64,000 nucleotides of DNA from Cardinalis cardinalis. Lineage: Eukaryota; Chordata; Aves; Passeriformes; Cardinalidae. The stretch's first letter is position 1, and each line of letters begins with the position of its first letter. A program made the translations under genes and the position numbers. Positions 13,409 to 25,337 of this stretch are shown here, one piece after another. The notes below the pieces were generated by a model. That model saw only the letters and a program-made list of their open reading frames with translations, did not search any database and was not told the DNA's origin. The DNA is taken from the NCBI GenBank assembly GCA_014549065.1, contig JACDOX010000008.1, forward strand, positions 5,320,997-5,384,996. Reading direction: 5' to 3'.

Positions 13409-16209
13409 TGTTAGTAGTTAATTATCTGCCACAAAGACACACAGTCTGTCACACACATGTTAAGAGTCAGACAGGTAGGAGCCCATCTGTAAAACAGAGC
13501 TTTGTAAAAATTAACACATTAGGGAAGAGGTCACACACAGAGTTTCCTAAAAAGATAGCATCTAATCTAAAACAGTATTTCCTCTTTCTCTTTTCATTCT
13601 ATACAGCCACATCATTAATCTAATACATGTAAGGGGAAAGGGAAGGTTCATGCCAGCACTGTGAAATGCAAAGGGAACCACAGCTTCCAGGTACTCCAGT
13701 GGCTGGACTGAAAACTGGCATAGGTAGGGGCGAGACTCCTTAAGGCAATGTCACAAAAATCTATGCAAACAGCTATCATATAGCTTAGACTCCATCTTTG
13801 ACTCCAGNCTACCTTAATGCAATTCCACTAATCTCATAAAGAAGGCATTAAAATACAAACACATTTAGGAAGATCCTCTATTATCACAAAAGGATAGAAA
13901 ACACTCTTATAATGAGTCCTATACAGAAACAGTTTTTTGTTTCCTGCCTACCTTCACTACATCAAACAACAGGACCATTTTCTGCAGTCCAATGAATGTA
14001 GAAGAGAAAGTAAAAGAGAAAAATTAAGATAATTCTTGGTTAATGTCATGGTTCATTAGGAAGTACAAAACAAAATCCAGGGACAAAAGTCATAATTTAC
14101 AAAATGGAAAAGGGAANCAAAATCAATAGAGGAGGAAGTTTTATTTTAAGCTTCAAAGAGAATATTATAAACAATGGAGAGCTTAGAAAAGTAAATGTAC
14201 ATATATGCTACTCAACAATGTCTTTTTAAAAGAAGATTATTTGCACTAAAAAATACGTGGAATTGCTTTGGGAAAGTAATATTTACAGAGGAATATACAG
14301 TAGGGATGCTAGAACCAGAACTTTTATTTGGAAGGAATATTACATAAACTGAACACAGACCCTACAGTTTTCAAATCTTCATTACAGTTGTGCGTCTTAT
14401 ATTTTGATGAATTTTTTATTTTTTTCTCTAGAGGCAGTTCCCCACTGGATGTTTAGAAATCAACAACATGAGCAAAGCAAACCCATCCTGCTAAAAAGCC
14501 CAATTAGGACACAAACTGTCATTTAATTCAGTTTGAGCACGACTACCTTACATGGTTATTTTTGACGTTATGTTTTTATTTGGGAAGAGGTGGGAAAAGG
14601 GAAGGGGAGAAGACTAAAAAAATCTGCTGCTACTGATACATGGAAACCTCTCAATGAGGTGAGTTTGTGTTCTAGATGTGCAGGAAACACAAGACAGTAT
14701 CAGGTTTTCTGTCAGCTTCACTTAGTCAGCATGCATTTTTGTCGACATAGTTTTTCCATTCTGAAAGACAACNTAAGCCACATTAACAAAACTACTTTTT
14801 GTCTGCCTAAACCCTTAGGGTCAATCCCAATAATTGTTGGTGTGCTTTGCCCTCAGTTTGCTTCTCCTCTGTAACGGGGGTACCAGACAGAGCCAAGTCC
14901 AATACTCTTCTCCTAGGACACAAGGCTATTCTGCATCTCTCCTAGACCTCATCACACAAGACACTGAGCAGACCTGTGCTATCCACTGCGAGCAGATCTG
15001 GCCAACAAAACCCTCCTTTTTCACTGGGACAATGCCTAATGATTCAGAATTTGGGATGTGACCATCCCTCCCTGCTGCCTCACAGGACAACTTAGGATTG
15101 CATCTGTGGGAACTCATATTTTTCTCCTGCATAGTAACCCCTGTCTCTTGTTGCAGACGTGTGGTTGCACCTGTATGCTTTTCAAAGTCCACTACCAGTT
15201 CAGAAAAGGCTGAAATGCACAAGTTTTCTACATATGACATCATCCTTGACAGCAAGATCCGTGCCAAGGGCACCTAACATTTAGATACTTCCCTTATAAC
15301 CAACTTAAAATCAGCTGTGGAATTACCAAAGCAAAAAATAATACAAAAATGATCAGAGTTGTTTTCAATTCTTAAAGCCCTCTCTCAGCAGAAGTATTTC
15401 ACAGAGTTGCTCAAGAGCAAACCTCTTTTGCCATGCAGAAGAGACAGATCAATCCTACTGGGAGGACAGTCCTTTGAAATGGACACAAATCTGGTAACAA
15501 AGAAATTCAACCACTGAGCCTGATCTTCGCTACTCCAACAGTTTTTGTGCCTAACACAGTACAGCAAAGTAGGTTTTAAGCATCTAACAGCATAATATTA
15601 TTAAAAAGAAAATAAATCAGAACAATCTTCACTTACCACATCCAATTTTCAAAAAACAAAGATACCCAGCACATGTATGAATGGCTTCTTTAAAGTAAGA
15701 GAGAGAGCAGAGTTGACCTTTATTTTCATTATTTAAAAAAAGTTTTTCCTTAAAGTAAATATTCAGTCTTTATTTTACAGTAAGTGCTTTTTAAAATTTC
15801 ATGTCTTCACAAAATTGCATTTAAAATTCGAAGTAAAATGTATTTCAAACAAAAATACTGTGCAACTTCAGCACTTCTTTCTTAAATATCGAAATAAATA
15901 AAATAGTTGTCTTTTTCAGTTTGTTTGTTTTTCAGTCAGTTCTACTGTAGATCAATTCCAGTCTGACCTGGGTTTATACACACACTTAAAAGAAAGTGAA
16001 ATCAAGACTTCAAGAAACTTCTTTGTATTGCACCAGCTTAGGGCATCCCCAGAACTTCTCTCAACAGTTGGCAGCCAACTTCCCACAGTCCAGACTCCTG
16101 TGCCAGATGGAACTCAGGTACAGACGACTCAGGGCAAGGAAAGAAGTATCAAAGCATCCTGGCTTCTCTCGTTCTTCTTCTGAAATATTTTGCTTGAAGG
16201 CTGCTGGAA
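13409..16209. other. Non-coding sequence, no gene recognised
   Basis: AT-rich sequence with isolated N bases. No splice-bounded exon matching DPF3 or another known protein was found on either strand, and no structured RNA or mobile element was recognised. Confidence 0.5.
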
Positions 16210-16364
16210 NNNNNNNNNNNNNNNNNNNNNNNNNNNNNNNNNNNNNNNNNNNNNNNNNNNNNNNNNNNNNNNNNNNNNNNNNNNNNNNNNNNNNNNNNNN
16301 NNNNNNNNNNNNNNNNNNNNNNNNNNNNNNNNNNNNNNNNNNNNNNNNNNNNNNNNNNNNNNNN
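16210..16364. other. Assembly gap (155 N)
   Basis: The window has a continuous block of N here, the only multi-base gap. Open frames crossing it are artefacts. A small exon could in principle be hidden in it. Confidence 0.99.
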
Positions 16365-19300
16365 AAAAACAGAAACAGCACAAACCAAACTTCAACATTG
16401 CTTGAATTCTTGTTCCTTGAAAGAATAGCTCAACAGACTCAGTTTCAACTGACTGTGGAAGCCATAAATGAACACAAAGCAAACAAATAGGATAAGAAAA
16501 AGCATATTNAAAAGAAAGGCACTGCACACTGTCAATCTTTCCTCTTGGGAACATTATTAAATAACCTTCATCATTCAGCTTAGAGAGCTGTGTCTTCAGT
16601 AAAGGTTAAGACCTTTGCTTATGAAATCCTGCTCTAATTACCTTCCTCTATTACTAATTATTTGTAGGGAGCCACAAGCATATACAGCATGGCACAAAAG
16701 ACATTTTCAGAAGTCTAAACAATACACATGGGGTGGCAGTAATACAATAACTTCTGGAAAGAATGAAAGATTGCATTTTTCATTGCATTTATTCCATGAA
16801 TTGACTAAGTTACATACTGCTAAGATCAGGATTAGATAGCAAATAAAATCATCTCTATTTTCACAAAATGCAAGTGCCTCTTCCAATATCTTCCCACATG
16901 TCTCATATCAGTTCTAGACTAAATGAAGGTCCAAAATCTTAGGAACTGCCAGACACCAAAAGAATAAGTCAAAGATATGAACTGGCAGCATCTTCTTAAC
17001 AGAGCTATCGGGCCTGGAAATCCCAAGAGCTGGGTTTTGTCCTAAATGTTATTGCCACTTGTCTTCTCTGAAACTGGCAACTTAGCATTNGTGGAAATAC
17101 AGACAGGGACATCAAAATAGTTCTGACTCAATTTCAGTATTGTATGGTATTTGTATAGGTTGAGGTTTTTTCAACACTGGTAGATATCTGGCAAAGAGAA
17201 CAAAGATTGGTAGGGNTTATTGTAACGGCTTAGTCAGCAAAAACTCATCCCAGCTGAATTCCTGCACTGAGAGGTTTGTCAAAATAACCCTGTGTGAGCA
17301 TGAACTCATGCATGTGCCTCATAGTTTTATTTATAGCTACAAATTTCATATAAATAAGAAAAAAAAAAGATAACATGGGTGTTTATTGGAAACATCTACA
17401 TATGTAGCAACAAAACACACTAGGCATATTTTGCAGTTTTTATAATAAGATGACTCCCAGTGGGGTCAATACAATGTTTGCTTGAGGATTTGATTCAGTA
17501 AAACTGCTTGCCATGGGGAAGAGGCAAATTGCACAAAGAGCCAGGCTTTGAAAGCTCCAGAGTTTTACGGTATTTGAACTATTATTTTAGGGCTCATCTC
17601 AAAATATCATTGCAAGAATTAACCAAAGAAAGGCAGAGTGGGCATGAGAGAACACAGTGGTGCCACAGCACTGTCCGGAGTCTGACGCTCTGGGTGCAGT
17701 TTGTGTTTGCTCCATGCACCAGCAGGCAGCAAACTGAGTCTCTGTCTTCAATNAAGAGCCTAAGCTGAGATCTCTAACATGGCAAAATGGAACTCAAAAA
17801 GAATAACTAATGTAAAAGCTCAAAGGCAAAACAATGCGGGGAGGGGACTCAAATAACACATTCTGCTGAAACAAATGGCCATCTCAGAGCTTGTCTACAC
17901 CATACCAGCAAGCATATTAACAGAGAGGTTTCATTCAATAAAAGCAATAGCTAAGAAAGCCCAGTGGTAATCCTTCTGAAGTGAGTGGTAGAGTTCTCTC
18001 TGGCCCTTGTTTCAGCAGCCTAAGCTCATCATTTATGACCTTACCACATATATACGATGTTATTCCAAGCACCATTACATATTCAATAAATAAATATACA
18101 GCCCACAAAACTGGGGGGTGTCTGGGTGGAGGGAAGAGATGCAAAGTGAAGCAAGTTAGATTTCAGTTCCATTCCTCTTCCACCATATGCCTATTTCTCC
18201 TTTTACTTTTTAACTTCTATGCTAGAATCCTGTATTTGCTTTAAATTTTCTCAATGTATATTATCATGCTTGAAATTTTATACTGTTTTCATGGAAGAGC
18301 TGAGGTCTGTCCCTGNTAAAATTTCAAGTAATTAAATGCCTCAAAAGGGAATAGGCTAAGGATCAGTGCCCACTCCATGTAGCCTTTCTTCTCCCTTATC
18401 AGCTGCTTAAGCAGCATGCCACTTCCTTCATTCTCCTGCTCCCATCTGTGAATCAGAGTTAGCAGANGATGACTCCAGAAACTACGTGTGTTTTCTAAGA
18501 TCCTTTAGTATGGAGCAGTGGAAAGGTGCCTGAGGAGACAGCTTACATGATTTAACATAGAAAAGTCTGCATTAAGGGCCTGAAATGAAACACCCCTTTG
18601 TTCACATTTCACATTGGGTTTGTCTTATTTTGGTATGTGGTTTGTTGGGAACATGTGTTTCAGGAGACTCTTTGGAAAGCTTGTGCCAACCTTCCTGTAA
18701 TAAGAAGGACATCTGGAAGATGAGAACTGGAGAACTGGAATAGCCAGGGTTGTAATTAGTTGAAGGACTACACCTTTGAAGGACTACCTTTGAAGAATTT
18801 ATGAAGAAAGAAAGTTTCATTGAACTGCTGAAATCACTGGGGAATAAAGAGCATCACAATTCATTCTGATTTCAAATATAAATGTTTAGTTACAAAACAG
18901 AATTCACATTGCAAACTTTTTTCTGCCTCCCTAGTTTGGTTTGGGACNTATGTGCCCTTTAAGATACAATTGACACTGTGCAGTTCTCTCATTTCTGAGT
19001 TGGTTATGCTAATGTCAGAGTCCTTTTTTTTTTTTTTTAATTTCACTTATGAAACATTCTCCTATATATTTTCTGCCTAATTTACATTGTCATCTTCCCC
19101 TTATGAGAGGGTGTTGCGTAGCAGCCCCTTTGCTTTGCTTTCATCTTCCTTCAGCTCAGGAACTACCAACCTTCTTTCCCTGTTCCCAGCCTTCACTCCA
19201 GCCCTACATATCCTGAGAATATTTTATTTCCATATTAGCACTCCATGCCATATTCACCATTAACTCTACTTTACAACCTAGCTTAAACAAGTACTCTTTT

Positions 19301-21384
19301 AGCTTCCAACTCTACATCCTAATTTCCTCACTATGATCAAAGCCTTCCTATGGTCAGCACCACACTGCTCATCCTGCTGGACTAAACTCATGTTGGTTAT
19401 CTCAATCTCATAAGGCATCTTGCAGAATTCAAGAACTACTCTCACTACATAAAAGTGAATTAATTACTTACTTGGTCTTTTAGGACTGTATTGAATGAGT
19501 GAGCATCCATATACACAGTAATGATATAAATAACTGTGAGGATATTTTCTATGCTATCTGTAATAAATGTCAGCTGGCAATTTTTATGCACTTCATGAGC
19601 TGTTGTGGCTTCTTTCTGAGGGTACTGTGCTACCCAGTTGTCACAAAGATGGGTGGTTTAGTTGCAAAAGGATTAAGACTGTATGCATTGTTATAGTAAC
19701 TGCATTTGTGAAACTAATTCAAGACTTAATGAATTATGGTCATCTGATTGTTGTTTGTATTCCAAAAGAGCCCACAATGAGTTAGGCATGGTTCACAAAA
19801 GACAATGTTAAGGACTCCACTTGGAAAAACTCCATTTAGAGTATGCCTGTTCTGCAGTTTATACAGTGATGGGAGTTCTTCAGAAAGATGTACTTGTGTA
19901 GGTTTCAGCTACCTAATTCAGGTGCTGCGAGGACTGAGCTTTAGTAAATACAGCAGAGTAGCAAAATATTATCTACTTATCTTGCACTATTTCAGATGAA
20001 AAAAAAGACTGGTTGTGGAAGAAATGAATGTTTTTATCAGTTGAAGTACACTTCTCATTGACAGCAATATGTCAAAATATAATTGATTTGACACTTGATT
20101 GATTATAATAAATCAGGACCAACACAATAGCAACAGAAAAGAATTATCAAAATGGGGAAAGCTTAAACAAGGCTCTCTCCTGGCAAGTGTGCATGGCTCT
20201 GGCTTGCACTGTCCTTTGATGTACACATACAGAGGAATTTGTAATGTTTTCTAACAGCATCCTGAAGGTGGATTATTAATGTAATCTAGACATCAGTTAG
20301 CTTATATTCTGGATTTCTGCCTGTATACCTAAAAGCAGAATTTAGCCACTGCTCATTCCATGTCTAAAGAGAACAATAGAAAAAATCAAGAGACTGAATT
20401 CTCTTTTTTCTACAAGGTTGGAAGGTGGAGGAAGGAGTTGAAATTTCTTTCACAGACAGACTACCCTAGCAAAGAAGCAGGAAAAATGGAGTCCATTTGG
20501 TCTGGCTTGTTTCATTGTACATATCCAAATTCCTTATTGCAAGGCTAAGACTTTTACTCTGGTATCAATAACACATACCTACAGTTTAAGGATTAGGCAC
20601 TGTCCAGAGAAATGTCTCTTCTGCCTTTGCTCTTAATCAGGTCGTGATTTCACCCTGTTTGCATTATGTACATCAGTAAAAACAGATCTTTAGAACTTAA
20701 CCTTGCCCCTGCTCCAGGGAGATTTTTGCCTGCACTAGGACACTACACACTGACTCCTTTTGCATCACTTCTGACTGTACACAAGTGTGGATCCTGCTCT
20801 CACAGAACTTCCATTAGTTTCACCAGGGGCATGAATGTGGCCCATATGTAGAATACAATTTAATCCATGGGACTTGCTGCTACAACAAAGCTCAGTCAGG
20901 GGTCTGCTGAAAAGCCAGGGCAAGAAATTTTACAATTGAGTGAAAGACATTTCAGCTCGGACATACCTTTCAAATCCTGCTGCATGTTTCCTCCTTTCTG
21001 GAAAAGTCGCTGGGAAGGGAGTCATTCTCTTCTCCATTGCCCTTGGAACTTTAATTAGTATTGCTTTGGTTTACTTCAAAAGAAGCCATTAAAAAGCAAA
21101 TAAAGTGTCTTGTGAGACACTACAGAGAGAAAAAACAGGGCAACACAGGAAAAAATGCTGTGAATTGAAATTCAAAAATTGAAAGAAAAGAATAGGTGAG
21201 GTATTTTTCCATGTCATTTCTTCCAGGATTCTGCTCCTCCTTTTGTTTTTTCTGTGATGTCTATGACTTGCCATTCATATTCCATCTCTGTGCTTGGAAA
21301 TTGCTGTCCATCAAGTGAAAGGTGAAGGAAAAGAAAAAAAAGTGGAACGGTGTGGGGAAGACATGAAGGGATGCAGAAAGGAGT
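16365..21384. other. Non-coding sequence, no gene recognised
   Basis: AT-rich with short A/T runs and a few N bases. Searching by eye on the minus strand for PHD-type Cys/His spacing and for the expected next words of DPF3b (a Cys-Leu-Gln block, or Trp-Gln-Cys) gave nothing. A TACAAGTGG-like word near 17056 is followed by a stop and is not an exon. Confidence 0.45.
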
Positions 21385-21390
21385 TTTATT
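21385..21390 (-). terminator. Candidate polyadenylation signal AATAAA (distal)
   Basis: The minus strand reads AATAAA here, about 810 nt after the exon F stop, followed within 30 nt by pyrimidine/GU-containing sequence (TTTCTGCATCC, then CATGTCTTC). That context looks better than the proximal candidate, but the site cannot be confirmed without 3'-end reads. Confidence 0.3.
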
Positions 21391-21661
21391 GAGTGTAAAG
21401 GTGTCCAAAGGAGATGGAAATATGTTCCCCAAGGCCATGGTCGTCGACGGTGCTGCTTGTATTTTCAGGCTGTAGCATAGCAGATGTATGAGAAGAGCCA
21501 GACTTCCCATGCTACAGTAAGTGCAAAATCTCAAGACACAGATGCCATCACATCAAGGGTTTCCTTGTCCCCTGATAGAGTCCGCCCACAGTGGTTCTCT
21601 AGAAACAGTTCTATTACCAAGTAGACATCCATTGCTTTTTTGTTGGTTTTTTTTCTATTTT

Positions 21662-21667
21662 TTTATT
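21662..21667 (-). terminator. Candidate polyadenylation signal AATAAA
   Basis: TTTATT on the plus strand reads AATAAA on the minus strand, about 535 nt after the exon F stop codon. It sits in a homopolymer-rich A/T stretch, so it could be fortuitous, and the downstream GU-rich element is not obvious. It is one of two candidates for the end of the DPF3a mRNA. Confidence 0.3.
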
Positions 21668-22023
21668 TAAAAAGTAGTTTTTTCTAATAATACATAGAAT
21701 ATATAAATAATAATAATAATAATTAAAAAAAACTATTTGGGTTTACTTTCTGTTCTCCAACCCATCTGTGTTTTTTGTGGTTTGCTGATATATATATATT
21801 AAAAGACAAGAAAATCAACTCTGCTCACTATTAAAAAAAATATTAATCCACTTTTTATGTTTCCAAAGAGAAAGAGAAGGAGGGGAGATGTGATAAAACC
21901 AAATTAAAGTGAAAAAAAAAAAGAGAAAGAAAAAAACAAAACAGGAAAATCAAAAACCTTCTGTCTCTTCAAAGTAGTCAAGAGCTTTAAATGCTTGTGC
22001 TTTCAGTGTACATCCCCACAGGG

Positions 22024-22083
<60 letters not shown>

Positions 22084-22085
22084 GG
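22024..22085. repeat. A52 homopolymer followed by G10
   Basis: The plus strand shows 52 uninterrupted A residues (22024-22075) followed by ten G (22076-22085). A run this long is unique in the window and falls inside the probable DPF3a 3'UTR. In RNA it would be C10 followed by U52. Lengths of such runs are unreliable in assemblies. Confidence 0.9.
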
Positions 22086-22199
22086 AGGAGGAAAAAAACC
22101 AACCAACCAAAAACCCAAGAGGACCTAAAAATGAAAAATGTAATAATAATCTTAGTAGTGAAAAGGACAGCTCAGAGTTTCTGTGTCTTTTTAGTTATT

Positions 22200-22396
22200 T
22201 TAGCAGCCGCCCTTTTTGTCTGCAGAGGGAGACCTGCCACCACAGCCACCTCCTCGGCTCAAGAGAGGCTCTTCTGCATCGTCCTCGTCAAAGCCATGAA
22301 AGGTCGAGGTGTCGCTTTCTGACGTGGAACCGAACAAGTCCTCCGTAGTGCGTGCTGGCGCTGCTTCGTCCCTCCTGCCTTCTCTTCCCAAATGAG
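22200..22396 (-). CDS. DPF3: DPF3 exon F: alternative C-terminal exon of the short isoform (DPF3a type)
   Basis: The coding part is 197 bp and ends in TAA at 22202-22200. Joined to exon E it completes Ala and adds 64 residues: HLGREGRRDEAAPARTTEDL, then FGSTSESDTSTFHGFDEDDA, then a Gly- and Ser-rich tail ending ADKKGGC. The block ARTTEDLFGSTSESDTSTFH is characteristic of DPF3a, so the identification is firm. This ending truncates PHD1 and removes PHD2, so the isoform should lack the double-PHD histone-reading surface. The tail is acidic and predicted disordered by composition. A Ser-Pro lies ten residues from the end, matching the place of Ser348 in human DPF3a, which I recall as a casein kinase 2 site. 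The acceptor has a poor pyrimidine tract, as expected of a regulated exon. Confidence 0.95.
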
Positions 22397-25208
22397 CTGA
22401 CATGTATGATGAATATATCAGCACATGGGTTAAGCAACAGGCATCATCATCATCATTTTTTTCATCATTTTCATTATCATTAAGCAAGTCAGACTATCAA
22501 GCTCATAGGTGTGTGCTTGTATGTGCCCGCGCACCCCAACAACATAGCATAGGTAGAACTGCAGTAAGAAAAATAACAAAGGATCAGTCTCTCTTTCCAA
22601 GAAAAAAATCTACAAACACCACAGGTGCCCATAGCTACAGCAGCGAAAGGGTTAATCCTGTTTTCCTCTCTTCAAAAGACAGTAAAATATTTCCTCATGA
22701 TTACTTAGATCAATTTTAAAATATTTTTAGACCATGTAAGTAATGAGACACTGTTAGCTGTAAGCACAACGGCATCAAGTCACAAATGTTCTGCTACAGA
22801 GATGTAAACCACTAGATACCTCATCAACCTCAGGACTACTTTTTATCCCCATTCTTCACCTGATCCTAAAGAACCTCCTCTGTAGACAAAATTAAATACA
22901 TTTTGAAGACTAAGTGAAAGTAACCTAAACCAATACTTTAATACAAATGTCATGGCACATTCTTCAAAAATAAAAAAAAATCCCAAAACTAATATATACA
23001 GTTCAAGAACTAAAACAACTGAGAAGTAACCCATCTTGGGAAACACTGGAAAGTTCAAATTTGTGTGAGTCAATCCAACTTTCAAGATGGAACAGGAAAT
23101 TCTCCACACAATACCAATAATGGCAACAAGAACAACCATAAGAAGACCCCTATAAAGAGAAGTCAAATGCTGAAATCTGTGAAATTGAGATTTGTTTTCT
23201 CTTTCAGACAAACTTTTTATGTGATTAATAGTATGACCTTCAAATTCCTTCTTTAGGGATGGTAGAGAAAAAGATATCTCTTGTGCCCCAACAAAATTGA
23301 AGTGTGAGATTTTAGGGAACAGCTATATTGTTATTCACAAACAGTAGCATGTAATTAGGCAACCAACTGTTGGGTCCCTGCTCCAGCTACAGGAATCAGC
23401 CATATAACAAGTACACTGCATTGCTTGAGACAGAAAGAAGTAAATCCTGTTCACAAAAAAGAAAATGGATATAACAAAATAATTGGCAGATAAACCATAT
23501 TGTAGAAATGTGATTTTACTGACTTTGTGAACAGAAGAAGCAATATAATTTCCATGACCTCTCTTTCAGTGTAATGAAAATATTCTCCTTTATTATAAAA
23601 GAGAAAGATGGCAGCCACCAAAGAGGTTTCATTGTTTTAGTTTAGAGATTAGTGTGTGGTTATACCTTAATCACTTTCATCACACATCAGTCACAGCATT
23701 GCAGACCCTATGAATGACCCAAGTGGGTCAGAATTTGTACAAGATAGCATTTAATGGAACTGATTTGGCACAGTTTAGGCTACAGGCTGAACTACTTGTT
23801 CTATCACACTAAGGAATCAAGGGAATTAATGTATTTGTGTTGCAATCTGATATAACCATGATAACAATGTTTAAGTAGCAATCAAATATGGCTCCATCTC
23901 ACTGTGCCATATCAGGACAATGCTGAAATTAGTTATATTGAAATATAACAATCAAGGCAAAGGGCAATAATCTTCCAAGATGGCACCACAGACCCCATGG
24001 ACTTTCCCCTTTAGTTAGTAGAAGCAATGACATGTACACTAAAAGGTCCATGTCTCTGACTGCACAGCATTCGTAGGGATGCCCCTGGAGAAAACCAAAG
24101 GAGTAGCCATTGATCCTCTGGTGACCAGTGTAATTTCAGAATTTCTTCAGAGGTCACAACTGCAGAAGGCAATTTCAGTGAGAGTCTAATCGTTCTCCCA
24201 CTGAATGTGGTAATAGGCTTACGATGAATTTCAGCAGGAGCATAAAAAGGCCATTTCCTTGGCATGAGAACATTCCGCATCACATTTCAGCCATGAAGCA
24301 AAAGACGTCTTTCAGTGACTACAGTATAGAAGGAGCAGCATTCATACTGAGTTTCAAGGCCTCCTTGGTTTTCAGATTTCTATATCACCATCTTATTACC
24401 AGTAGTATCACAAAACAAAAATATCACAAGTGGAAACTTGGACCAATGCTGGAATATGCAGTTGCCTACCAATTCCCTCTACCACCACCACTACCTCCAA
24501 TGTGAACTATAAATAACTGTTCAGCTGGTATAAAATTGTCCAAAAAAAAAAGAGAAAGAAAATAAAATTTAAAAAACTAAGAAAGGAGGGAAGAAAACAA
24601 CAGCCCAGAAATAAAGACAACTCAAATTGGGAAAGACACAATTGCCTACATTTAAAAAGAGAGAAGGGAAGGGAGAAATAAAAACCTCTTTAAACAAAAC
24701 TAATGATAGTCATCTTATAAGAGGATAATTCTTGACAGCTAGCCCCATACCTACCCTGTAATTTTCTCCCTCTTTCTTTTTTGGATGAAGAAATGCATGA
24801 AATGTGTAATCAATGGGAATGCTTGTCATGCAACTTTCATAAATCTTGTAAGTAATTTATAGTTGTAATTACAGCATTTAAAGACAGAGGCCGTTCTGTA
24901 AAATTGTCATAGAATTTTCTTCTCCCATGTGAAGAACAACTAGTACATGTACCAATGTTACCAAAAGCCAATAAATAAACTAAAACTTCGTTATTTCATA
25001 AGACCCCATTAGCTTAACTTTGTGAATCCAACAATGGGGTTTATAATATAAAATTTTTTCAGTCATCCTTTCCCACAAACACAGAGAAGATGTAAGATTC
25101 CATGTTCAATCCCTTCCCAAATATGATGCCTTTCTTCAAAACCTTCAGAAGGTGCAAAAACCAAATCACAAAAACCTCTGTACAAGAAAGATGCAAGGAG
25201 TCACCTAC
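22397..25208 (-). other. DPF3: DPF3 intron E-F (2,812 bp)
   Basis: The donor is GTAGGT next to exon E and the acceptor is ACATGTCAG next to exon F. The last 25 bases before the acceptor contain several purines. Branch-point-like words CTTAAC and CTGAT lie about 27-41 nt upstream of it, and a (CAT)n run is at about 22442-22455. Purine-rich A tracts occupy about 24541-24600. 24780-24900 looks like possible conserved non-coding DNA by eye. No other exon was seen. Confidence 0.8.
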
Positions 25209-25337
25209 CAGAGCGCCCACAGTCTGAGCACGATACAAGTTCCTCAGGCCGGCCACTTTTTTTGTTCATATTGGAGCCTCCGAGGCAGAAGTCACAGTAG
25301 TTATTGGGAATGATGACCCCATCTGGTCCTTTCTGGG
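25209..25337 (-). CDS. DPF3: DPF3 exon E: first half of PHD finger 1
   Basis: This 129-bp exon has acceptor AACTACAG and donor GTAGGT, which is weaker than the other donors here. It completes Pro and encodes QKGPDGVIIPNNYCDFCLGG, then SNMNKKSGRPEELVSCSDCG and RS, plus the first base G of the next codon. Cys pairs CDFC and CSDC are the first four zinc ligands of PHD1. The remaining ligands would come from the downstream isoform-b exons. The last codon can become Ala (G|CT) by joining exon F, or Gly in the long isoform, where the family sequence reads RSGHPTC. This exon is therefore the branch point for the two isoforms. Confidence 0.96.

Larger units (their letters stand above)
21385..22199 (-). 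other. DPF3: Probable 3'UTR of the DPF3a transcript
   Basis: Non-coding sequence continues leftward from the exon F stop without any splice or coding sign. It contains a long homopolymer (C10 T52 in the sense of the transcript) about 115 nt after the stop, then AT-rich sequence with an AAT repeat at about 21706-21723. Two AATAAA hexamers on the minus strand offer possible 3' ends. The left boundary is a guess based on the second hexamer. Confidence 0.5.

Noticed and set aside
13080..13421. Open frames with repeated Ser-Phe-Leu-Pro
   Set aside because: They are translations of the TTCC microsatellite; the repeat alone keeps the frames open.
15996..16554. Open frames of 106-164 codons crossing the gap
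   Set aside because: Most of their length is unresolved N; the frames only appear open.
17041..17070. Possible DPF3b exon with a TGGCAA (Trp-Gln) word on the minus strand
   Set aside because: The surrounding codons do not match PHD1 and a stop follows directly.
24541..24600. Retroelement poly(A) tail
   Set aside because: The A-rich stretch is impure and purine-rich, and no element body or target-site duplication was seen.
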